A DNA stretch of 64,000 nucleotides from Alphaproteobacteria bacterium (GTDB lineage: Bacteria > Pseudomonadota > Alphaproteobacteria > Puniceispirillales > Puniceispirillaceae): contig RFZL01000001.1 of NCBI GenBank assembly GCA_009920665.1, positions 62,001-126,000 on the forward strand, read 5' to 3'. The stretch's first letter is position 1, and each line of letters begins with the position of its first letter. Under the pieces are notes generated by a model. That model was not told the origin of the DNA. It did not search any database and saw only the letters and a program-made list of their open reading frames with translations. Below, piece by piece: positions 56,298-64,000 of the stretch. Position numbers and translations under genes: made by a program.

Positions 56298-59200
56298 CTA
56301 TAGGTCGATCTCGATCACACCATTTTCATCGGCGGCGCGTGACTGGCACAGGATGATGCTGTCAGCCCGCTGGCGCTCGGACAGCACGAAGTCACGATGC
56401 TCCACATCGCCGGCAATGAGACCGCATTTACACACGCCGCAGAGCCCGTCCGCGCATTTCACGTCAATCGGAAAGCCTTCCGCCACCAGCGCGTCGGAGG
56501 CGGTTTCCTCGGCTTTGACCCTGATCCTCCGTCCGGAGCGATGCAGCACAAGTTCAAACGCGAAATTCTCGTAATCCGGTTGCTCAGGCACAGAGAAATA
56601 TTCACGATGCAGATTGTCATCGGGAAGTCCGGCCGCAGCCGCCGCGGCGAGGACAGCCTCCATATAGCCATCCGGCCCACAGACATAGACATGATCATCA
56701 GAGGTCACACCGGCGAAAATGGCTGCAAGATCGGCGCGCCCGCCCCGTGACGAGACATGCGTGGCCACGTGACCGGACCAGGCGACCGACCGCAGATCCT
56801 GTTCAAAGGCGAGATCATCCGGCCGTGACACCGAATAGTGAAGCGTGAAGTCACGCCGCGCGGCGTGCAGGCTGTGGCCAAAGGCGACCATCGGCGTCAC
56901 GCCAATCCCGCCTCCCATGAGAAAGGTGCGGCCGCTGTTGCTCTGCAGATGAAAATGATTGATCGGGCGCGAAATAAAGACGCGGCGGCCCTCGGTAAAA
57001 ATCCGGTGCATCAGCAATGATCCGCCGCGCCCTTCATCCTCACGCAGAACCGCCACCTCATAGACATCGCGCCTCGCCGGATCGCCAGACATGGAATATT
57101 GCCGCATCATGCCGGGCGCCACCAGCACATCGATATGCGCCCCGGCATTCCATTCCGGCAGCGGCGTTCCATCCAGCGCCGCGAAAACATATTTCGAGAT
57201 ATCGCCCGACATCACCTCGACGCGTTTGACAACCGCCTGGATGACCGGCGAGGTATCGCCCTGCCCGTCACCATTCACATATCGATGGATGTGGCTTTCA
57301 TCACCAGTCGCGATCCGGCGGCGATACTCACCGGCGCTGACCAGAGCCTCAAACGCCTTGATTCCAGCCTCACGGTCCATCGGAAAGGGATAGGGATAGG
57401 GGTGTGGCGCCAGTGGGGCCGGATAGACGGCCATCGTCTGGTCCTCGGCCCGCAATTTCAAGGCGCGACTGAGACCGCGCCGGTTGACCGGGTGGCTTGT
57501 CGGGCGATAGGCACCATCCTCGGCAAGTTCGAGATCCCACCACCATTTTTTCAGATCATTCAACCCGCCACGCCCGGCCATGTCATCCAGCTTTGCAAGA
57601 GCCTTCGCCGCCATCGGCAGATTCGAGGCCGCCCACCGGAAGGGCGCCTCGGCGAACAGCCCCTCGAGATTCCACGGGCATGTCTTCATACAGCGGCCAC
57701 ACATCGCCCCACCCTTGGTGGTGATGCGGTAGGTGGTGCATTTCTGGCTGTCCGATTTCCAGATCTCATAGCCGTTGAACATTATCTTCGGCCCGGCGGT
57801 GATGGCCCCTGACGGGCATTCACGTGCACATTTCTGGCAGGATTCACAGAAATTCTGCAGGCCAAAATCAATAGGACGGTCATGTTCCAGCGGCAATGTC
57901 GTCGTCACAACACCCGACTTCAGGCGCGGTCCGAGGAAAGGATGAAGGATCACCTCGCCAATACGGCTGACCTCGCCAAGCCCGCCAAGCAGCAGCAATG
58001 GCGGCTGCAGGACATCGCCATCAAGAACGGTATGCGCCTTTGCGCTGAAACCGAGATTGCGGATCTGTTTGGCAATCACACCGCCAAGCATCGAGAATCG
58101 CAGATAGGCACGCATGGACTGCGCCACCGAAATCCAGTCATCGCCGGAGGCGCCCTCCATCGTCTCGAACCCCTGGTCGATGACCATGCTGATGGCCTGG
58201 TCATGCGGCGGCGTCACGGCATCGCCACGCGCATCATGCGAATACCAGGCCCAGTCCGGGCAGCGTGACAGGCCGACCGCATCCACCCCCAGAAAATAGC
58301 TGGTGGCCTTGATCTGGTCACTGTACCAGCGAGCGTCACGACGCGCTGGCGGGGCCGCCTCCTCGGGCCCGTCCTGCAGCAGGACAAAGGCACCGAGCGC
58401 ACGGCGCTGCGCATAGGATGGCGCGGCCTTGCGGGCATAATAGCCACCTGTGGCAGCCTCCTGGTTGGTCTTTCCCATATCACCGAACTGCGAGCGCGCG
58501 AACATGTCGGTCCGTTTCGGCACGCGCGGGATATTGGCCTCATCCATATAGGTCGTCGGCCGGTCAACGCGCCTCAGCGTTTCCAGCTTCATCGCGCTGT
58601 CACGATAATCCCGCCCGGCGAACGGATCGCGGTTGAATGCCGATTTGTTGCTGTGCCGGCCAAGCTGCCAGTTCAGGCCGGTCAGTTCACTTCTCGGCTG
58701 CGCATCGCGCGGGGCCAGCGGCCGGTCATGCGCCAGCTCCATATCGGTCGTCACCACGGCGACACCATAGCGCGTCCCAAGATAGGGCACGACAACCTGC
58801 CCGTCTTCATTCCAGCCAAGCCCGGCGGATAACACCGCCGATTGCAGACAGATATCAGACGAGGTGAGCGTATGCGCCTTCGCATCAAAGCCGAGGAGTC
58901 GCATATAATTGGCGATGACGACGGCGGTTTCAGCCGACAGCAGACAGCCCCGATGCGCCTGCGCGCCCTGTATCCAGGCCGCCCCCGGTTCGTCAGAGCG
59001 GGGGTCACGACGATATTCATAAAGGAACACGAGTGCCGAGCTGTGATGCCCGATCTGGCGCGGCGGGGCAGTGACCGAATCTTTCAGATCGGCCATGATC
59101 TGGTCGATTCCGGCAGCAAGGGTCTTTGTCTGGCGGGTCCGGATCATCGCGGCCAGATCATCGATCGCCGGGTTGTGGACCGGCGTGTCAAGCCACATGG

Positions 59201-59525
59201 AGTCGGTGATCGGGCCTATGCCAACCATCGACGAATCACTAAAATACCCGAATGATTTCAGGTGATTGCTTCGCTCCACCAGATCTTCGGGAATGTCCGA
59301 AACCACACCGTTGACAAGACCATCCCGAATGGTGTCGAGCATCGCCTGATGCTCGGCCATGGCGTTGACAACGCTTTCCGGGTCCTCGGGACGGCTGAAA
59401 GCCAGAAAGTCGGTATGGCAGTCACCGTAATCAACCGGTCCATCCTGACGGCGAAGCCGGTGCAACGGATATTCGCCAAAATGTATCGGACGATCTTTGC
59501 TGGAAAACAGCCTGTGGGCACGCAT
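56298..59525 (-). CDS. Self-sufficient catabolic reductive dehalogenase: RdhA-like module fused to FMN/NAD reductase and 2Fe-2S ferredoxin domain
   Basis: CESCQKCARECPSGAI and CTTYRITTKGGAMCGRCMKTCPW (two 4Fe-4S motifs); YLRFSMLGGVIAKQIRNLGFSAKAHTVLDGDVLQPP; C-term RQYSMSGDP, FLMGGGIGVTPMVAFGHSL, YVCGPDGYMEAVL, CADGLCGVCKCGLIAGDVEHRDFVL...CQSRA. No Tat signal. Confidence 0.9.
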   Translation of the reverse strand: MRAHRLFSSKDRPIHFGEYPLHRLRRQDGPVDYGDCHTDFLAFSRPEDPESVVNAMAEHQAMLDTIRDGLVNGVVSDIPEDLVERSNHLKSFGYFSDSSMVGIGPITDSMWLDTPVHNPAIDDLAAMIRTRQTKTLAAGIDQIMADLKDSVTAPPRQIGHHSSALVFLYEYRRDPRSDEPGAAWIQGAQAHRGCLLSAETAVVIANYMRLLGFDAKAHTLTSSDICLQSAVLSAGLGWNEDGQVVVPYLGTRYGVAVVTTDMELAHDRPLAPRDAQPRSELTGLNWQLGRHSNKSAFNRDPFAGRDYRDSAMKLETLRRVDRPTTYMDEANIPRVPKRTDMFARSQFGDMGKTNQEAATGGYYARKAAPSYAQRRALGAFVLLQDGPEEAAPPARRDARWYSDQIKATSYFLGVDAVGLSRCPDWAWYSHDARGDAVTPPHDQAISMVIDQGFETMEGASGDDWISVAQSMRAYLRFSMLGGVIAKQIRNLGFSAKAHTVLDGDVLQPPLLLLGGLGEVSRIGEVILHPFLGPRLKSGVVTTTLPLEHDRPIDFGLQNFCESCQKCARECPSGAITAGPKIMFNGYEIWKSDSQKCTTYRITTKGGAMCGRCMKTCPWNLEGLFAEAPFRWAASNLPMAAKALAKLDDMAGRGGLNDLKKWWWDLELAEDGAYRPTSHPVNRRGLSRALKLRAEDQTMAVYPAPLAPHPYPYPFPMDREAGIKAFEALVSAGEYRRRIATGDESHIHRYVNGDGQGDTSPVIQAVVKRVEVMSGDISKYVFAALDGTPLPEWNAGAHIDVLVAPGMMRQYSMSGDPARRDVYEVAVLREDEGRGGSLLMHRIFTEGRRVFISRPINHFHLQSNSGRTFLMGGGIGVTPMVAFGHSLHAARRDFTLHYSVSRPDDLAFEQDLRSVAWSGHVATHVSSRGGRADLAAIFAGVTSDDHVYVCGPDGYMEAVLAAAAAAGLPDDNLHREYFSVPEQPDYENFAFELVLHRSGRRIRVKAEETASDALVAEGFPIDVKCADGLCGVCKCGLIAGDVEHRDFVLSERQRADSIILCQSRAADENGVIEIDL

Positions 59526-59644
59526 TCATCAAAGCCTTTATGCAACACTGACATCATCTGCCACTCATCGTGCAAATTTCCCCGGCCGATGACAACCACA
59601 AAGCCCCCGAATTGCAGTGGGACTGGCAGCGGGATTGACAGCAG

Positions 59645-60379
59645 CTAGCCGGCCTTGGGCTGTCTGACGCGTTTCGACAGTTCGGCATGGCTTTCCACGC
59701 GCTCGGAATAACGGTCCACCAGCACATCTTTGATGTCGCGCGTCAGCAGGGTAAAGCGGTAGAGCTCCTCCATAACATCGACCAGACGGTTATAAAAGGG
59801 CGAGGGCCGCATGCGACCGTCCTCGTCAAACTCATCCCACGCCTTCGCGATGGATGACTGGTTGGGGATGGTCAACAGGCGCATCCATCGGCCAAGAATC
59901 CGCAGCTGGTTGACGGTGTTGAAGCTCTGGCTGCCGCCACTGACCTGCATCACCGCCAATGTCTTGCCCTGGGTCGGGCGCACCCCGCCAAGTGACAGCG
60001 GGATCCAGTCAATCTGCGACTTCATCAGGCCGGTCATCGCCCCGTGCCGTTCCGGCGAGGACCAGACCATGCCTTCGCACCAGGTCACAAGCTGTCGCAA
60101 CTCGTCAACCTTGGGGTGACTGGCGTCAACGCCATCATCAACAAGCGGCAGGCCGGCGGGATGGTAGAATTTCACCTCGGCGCCAAGCCTTGCGAGGATG
60201 CGCGCCCCCTCCTCGGCCGAAAGCCGTGAATAGCTGCGCTCACGCAGCGAGCCATAGAGGATCAGTATCCGTGGTGGATGCGTGCTATGGCTGTCCGGAA
60301 CAAGGCTTTGCGGGTCGACGGGCTTGAACTGCGCGTCATCCAGATTGGGGGTGTCAGTCATGGAATGCCGGTGCGTCAT
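59645..60379 (-). CDS. arsH: ArsH-type NADPH-dependent FMN reductase
   Basis: [48 protein letters not shown]...[69 protein letters not shown]. Confidence 0.92.
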   Translation of the reverse strand: MTHRHSMTDTPNLDDAQFKPVDPQSLVPDSHSTHPPRILILYGSLRERSYSRLSAEEGARILARLGAEVKFYHPAGLPLVDDGVDASHPKVDELRQLVTWCEGMVWSSPERHGAMTGLMKSQIDWIPLSLGGVRPTQGKTLAVMQVSGGSQSFNTVNQLRILGRWMRLLTIPNQSSIAKAWDEFDEDGRMRPSPFYNRLVDVMEELYRFTLLTRDIKDVLVDRYSERVESHAELSKRVRQPKAG

Positions 60380-60494
60380 GGAACGTACCCCCGGTTTAGC
60401 CGATCCCTTATGACAGGTCTGCAAAAAAATCGGCCCCGGCCCTGATGACGCTCGTGACACCTGTCTGCTAGTCTCATGATCCGGGAGTCGAAAC

Positions 60495-61088
60495 ATGGCG
60501 GACAATGGCACGATGGCGGCATATGCCGCCAATATAGAGAAATACCGGCGGATGGTTGGCAAAATGGGCGGCAACGCCATGCTGCCGGACTTCCTGGCGC
60601 GCCTGCCGGGGCGGGCCACCGTGCTTGATTTCGGCTGCGGGGTCGGCGACAGCGCCGCGCGCATGCAGGCGGCCGGGCATGATGTGACCTGCATCGACGC
60701 CTCACCGGAAATGGCCATGGCGGCGAAGGAGTTCTTCGGGCTCGATGTCCGGCAGCAGAGCTTTGACGAGCTTGAGGACGTCGCGACGTTTGATGCCATC
60801 TGGGCAAGCTTCAGCCTTCTTCACGCCTCGAAATCGGCGATGCCCGGCATTCTGGCGCGTATGTACCGCGCACTGCGCGATGACGGGATAGCCTATATCG
60901 GCCTGAAACAGGGTATTGGCGAACAGCGCGACGATTTCGGGCGCTTCTATGCCTATTATGAAGAGGATGAGCTGATCGGCCTTGTCAGTGGAGCAGGAAT
61001 GACCGTAGTCGCCACAGACCGGAATGTGATGGCCGGCATGTCGGGCAGGATCGAACCCTGTCTTCACATCACCGCGCGAAAGACATAG
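60495..61088 (+). CDS. Class I SAM-dependent methyltransferase
   Basis: [53 protein letters not shown]...[40 protein letters not shown]. Confidence 0.88.
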   Translation: MADNGTMAAYAANIEKYRRMVGKMGGNAMLPDFLARLPGRATVLDFGCGVGDSAARMQAAGHDVTCIDASPEMAMAAKEFFGLDVRQQSFDELEDVATFDAIWASFSLLHASKSAMPGILARMYRALRDDGIAYIGLKQGIGEQRDDFGRFYAYYEEDELIGLVSGAGMTVVATDRNVMAGMSGRIEPCLHITARKT

Positions 61089-61096
61089 GCCAGCCA

Positions 61097-61139
61097 TCAA
61101 CCCTCAACGCTCAACTCTCTGGCCCTAAACTCTCAACCC
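61097..61139. repeat. 7-bp repeat TCAACNC (x3 tandem plus a further copy)
   Basis: tcaaccc tcaacgc tcaactc tctggccctaaactc tcaaccc. Confidence 0.6.
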
Positions 61140-61817
61140 TCAGGCCTCGACACGGAAATGCAGTTCGCTCGGCACGCAGTCCCGGCCATTGACCGGGGTC
61201 ACGTCCTGGGGGCAGGCCGACATTACGGCGATGATGTCCATCTCGGCACGCATGACCATGCTGTTGCCGGCCGATGCCTGCGGCGGCAGCCAGGAGATCG
61301 TGCCGCTGGCGGCAATCGGGATATTCATCCAGAGATTGAACGGGTCCGGAACATGCGGTGGCGTCTGCCCGATCGCGGCCAGCGCCATGCGCAGATTGTC
61401 GGCACAATTGTCATGATATTCGACGCAGCCAAGACGCTGATAGCGCGGCCAGTCGCAACAGGCGATCACCGTGTCATGAACGCCGGGAGAATCATCATGC
61501 GTGATGGTGACGACGGGACGTCGCCGGTTGCTGACCAGCGTGTCACCAATTGCCGGCATGACGCTTTCAAGTTCGGTATGACAATGCGCCATCGACAGGA
61601 ACTCGAAGAGATTGTCGGCGCTGAAGGCCCAGAAATCGCAAACCTGGGTCCCATGCGTGTTGACCACACGGAGTGACTGGCCGGCCGCAACCCGCACCGC
61701 TATCCCACACCGCGGCGGCACCCGGTAAATGGTGCCGACAATGGCCTCGCCCGTTGGGGATATCGCGCTGTCCAGCGTTGCATTCCGTCCGTCGGCCTGA
61801 TCAGGAGCATATGTCAT
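61140..61817 (-). CDS. Urea carboxylase-associated (DUF1989) family protein
   Basis: VPPRCGIAVRVAAGQSLRVVNTHGTQVCDFWAFSADNLFEFLSMAHCHTELESVMPAIGDTLVSNRRRPVVTITHDDSPGVHDTVIACCDWPRY...DPFNLWMNIPI. Confidence 0.9.
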   Translation of the reverse strand: MTYAPDQADGRNATLDSAISPTGEAIVGTIYRVPPRCGIAVRVAAGQSLRVVNTHGTQVCDFWAFSADNLFEFLSMAHCHTELESVMPAIGDTLVSNRRRPVVTITHDDSPGVHDTVIACCDWPRYQRLGCVEYHDNCADNLRMALAAIGQTPPHVPDPFNLWMNIPIAASGTISWLPPQASAGNSMVMRAEMDIIAVMSACPQDVTPVNGRDCVPSELHFRVEA

Positions 61818-61844
61818 GGTCCTGTCTTCCTTCCCGGCCGGCGA

Positions 61845-62792
61845 TCAGCCATCCTGCCTGCCGCGGGAGTTCAGCCACCCTTCCGCGCCGGTCTTGACGA
61901 AGGTTCCGGCATTCAGCTCGCGGAATGCCTCCTGCAGTTCAGCCCGGCTGTTCATCACGATCGGCCCGTGCCAAGCCACCGGTTCGCGAAGCGGTGCGCC
62001 GGAAATCAGAAGAAAACGCACACCATGCTCGCCAGAGGTGACCTCGACCTCGTCACCGGCCCCGAAAACCACAAGGGTCCGGTTCCCCGACCGGTCGCGG
62101 ATCTTCAACTCCTCGCCGGCGAATTCCTTTTCGACATTAACCCCGAACGGCGCCGAGGCATTGCCGAAACCGGCATCGCCCTCGAAGATATAGGCAAAGC
62201 CCTGTCGTCTTGTATCGAACGGGAAGCGCTTTGTCGTATTCGCCGGCAGGCTGATATCAAGATAGGAAGGGTCGGTATCAATGCCGTCAACCGGGCCCCT
62301 ATAGCCACGATAATCACCGGCGATGACGCGGATATGCGTGCCGTCATCATCGGTCAGCGTGTTGATATCGGCTGACTTGATATCCTGGTAGCGCGGCGTG
62401 CACATTTTCTGGTCGCGCGGCAGGTTGGCCCATAGCTGAAAGCCGTGCATCTGGCCCGTTGCGTTGCCGGTCGGCATCTCCTGATGGATGATGCCGGACC
62501 CGGCGGTCATCCATTGCACGTCGCCATCGCTCAACACCCCGCGATTGCCAAGTGAATCCCCATGCTCGACATTGCCCTTCAGAACATAGGTGATGGTCTC
62601 GATCCCACGATGCGGGTGCCAGGGAAAACCCTTCAGATATTCCGCCGGATCATCATTCCGGAAATCATCCATCATCAGGAAGGGATCAAAGGGATCGGTA
62701 TCGCCAAACCCGAACACGCGGTGGAGGTGAACGCCGGCCCCCTCCATCGTCGGGGTGGCCTGGCTTTGCATCTTGATAGGGCGGATCGACAT
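61845..62792 (-). CDS. Pirin family protein
   Basis: GAGVHLHRVFGFGDTDPFDPFLMMDDFRNDDPAEYLKGFPWHPHRGIETITYVLKGNVEHGDSLGNRGVLSDGDVQWMTAGSGIIHQEMP. Confidence 0.96.
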   Translation of the reverse strand: MSIRPIKMQSQATPTMEGAGVHLHRVFGFGDTDPFDPFLMMDDFRNDDPAEYLKGFPWHPHRGIETITYVLKGNVEHGDSLGNRGVLSDGDVQWMTAGSGIIHQEMPTGNATGQMHGFQLWANLPRDQKMCTPRYQDIKSADINTLTDDDGTHIRVIAGDYRGYRGPVDGIDTDPSYLDISLPANTTKRFPFDTRRQGFAYIFEGDAGFGNASAPFGVNVEKEFAGEELKIRDRSGNRTLVVFGAGDEVEVTSGEHGVRFLLISGAPLREPVAWHGPIVMNSRAELQEAFRELNAGTFVKTGAEGWLNSRGRQDG

Positions 62793-62922
62793 TGCAGACC
62801 TTTCTGTTAGCTGTCCTGAGTTACAGATGTAGGACAGCGCCCGGTCAATTCAACCGGGTCGACAAAGCGAATGGTCCCAGCGAACTGATATCCGGCCAGG
62901 AATGCGATCAGGCGCGCCCGGT

Positions 62923-63840
62923 TCAGAATTTCTCGCGCCGCCTGAATTTCAGAACGCCGGGAAGCCGCTTCACCACCGTTCCGCTGGTGATGATGAGCAC
63001 CATGCCGACCCAGGCCAGCATGTCGGGAAGCGTGCCGAAGATGACCAGCCCGATGATCACCGCGGCGATGATCTCGAAATAGGTGAAGGGCGCGATCCGG
63101 TCCGCCACCGCCATCGACATGGCGGTGATCATCAGGGTCTGGCTGAGCGCGGTCAGGACGGCCAGCATGGCGATCAGCATCATCTGGTCGCTGGTGGGAA
63201 TCTGCCAGACGAATGGCACCGAAAGACTGAGCGCTGCCGTCGCCGCAAGCGCCCCCCAGAGCGAGACGACAACCGGGTCCGACATCACGCCAAGCTTGCG
63301 GTTGAACAGCATCTGCAGCGCCACCATCGTGCCGGTGAACAGAATAAGCAGCGCCGCCGGGTCGATACCGGTCAGATCTGGGCGGACAACCAGCAATACA
63401 CCGGAAAAGCCGCCCAAAACCCCCAGCCAGGCCGATTTCGACACCGGCTCACCAAGCACCCATGCCGACAGCGCGACCATGATGAACGGGTAGATATAGA
63501 GGATCGAGATGGCGTTCGCATAATCGACATGCCGCACGCCAAATAAAAAGGCCGTATTGCCAGCCGCCAGCATCAGGCCCCGCGTCACCTGAACCAGCGG
63601 CCTTGCCGGCCGGAAACATTGCGGGCCGACACGCCACAGCGCAACCGGAACCAACAGCAACGCATATCCGGCGAAACGGAACCAGCTGACTAGCGGCGGT
63701 GACAGGCTCTCGGTCAGGATTTTCATCAACGCGCCGGACAGCGCCGCAAGGCACAGCGCGGTCAGCATGATGATAACAGCTGCGGTTTCGGCCGGAATAC
63801 GGCGCAGGATTTCAAACATCATTTTACGGGCGTGTGGCAC
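62923..63840 (-). CDS. EamA/DMT superfamily transporter
   Basis: SLSPPLVSWFRFAGYALLLVPVALW...GVRHVDYANAISILYIYPFIMVALSAWVLGEPVSKSAWLGVLGGFSGVLLVVRPDL. Confidence 0.88.
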   Translation of the reverse strand: MPHARKMMFEILRRIPAETAAVIIMLTALCLAALSGALMKILTESLSPPLVSWFRFAGYALLLVPVALWRVGPQCFRPARPLVQVTRGLMLAAGNTAFLFGVRHVDYANAISILYIYPFIMVALSAWVLGEPVSKSAWLGVLGGFSGVLLVVRPDLTGIDPAALLILFTGTMVALQMLFNRKLGVMSDPVVVSLWGALAATAALSLSVPFVWQIPTSDQMMLIAMLAVLTALSQTLMITAMSMAVADRIAPFTYFEIIAAVIIGLVIFGTLPDMLAWVGMVLIITSGTVVKRLPGVLKFRRREKF

Positions 63841-64000
63841 GGTGGCACTGCCAGTCGGGAAGGACGGTCATGCGCGATGATGGCACATCAACACATGGAC
63901 AGAAATGGAAAAGTCGGCTTGTTCTTTGCCGCAGGCTGGCCGACACTGACACATAAATGTGTCCAACAAATAGGAAATCGGGAAACAAATCAATGCGCTT

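Noticed and set aside
60495-61088. Methyltransferase beside arsH as ArsM
   Set aside because: Lacks the conserved cysteines of ArsM; looks like a generic class I methyltransferase.

Overview
GC-rich alphaproteobacterial chromosomal window, tentatively a marine lineage (inferred from gene content only). It is dominated by a ~30 kb cobalamin (B12) biosynthesis region: cobU-cobT-cobS-cobC at 7.6-10.6 kb, and cobK-cbiD / cobA-cobB / cobM-cbiG::cobJ-cobI-cobL-cobH-cbiX-small His protein / cbiB / cobQ-cobO-cobN-cobW-hupE at 17.5-37.2 kb. One canonical cobalamin riboswitch on the minus strand (~37352-37535) leads the hupE-cobW-cobN-cobO-cobQ block. The flanks carry housekeeping genes (relA/spoT fragment, rpoZ, folK, smpB, dapA, hpf), a lipid-modification-type cluster (SDR, SnoaL, DUF3833, CFA-like methyltransferase, DUF1365, FAD oxidoreductase), a tungstate-type ABC pair, an aromatic hydroxylase plus extradiol dioxygenase pair, and a 1075-aa self-sufficient reductive dehalogenase fused to a flavin/2Fe-2S reductase. 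Main points for follow-up: (i) cobO seems to lack exactly its Walker A/P-loop segment through an in-frame deletion; (ii) cobW is broken by a +1 frameshift in its His-rich stretch; (iii) the cluster mixes early-cobalt (cbiX, cbiD, cbiG) and late-cobalt (cobN) markers with no cobG/cobZ, cobF or cobaltochelatase cobS/cobT subunits in the window; (iv) the fused reductive dehalogenase; (v) a 14-bp tandem repeat before an aminotransferase forms a chain of ATGA-coupled five-codon mini-ORFs; (vi) several unrelated intergenic minisatellites. No tRNA, rRNA, CRISPR, phage or IS element was recognised. All calls are from reading translations and motifs; no database search was run.
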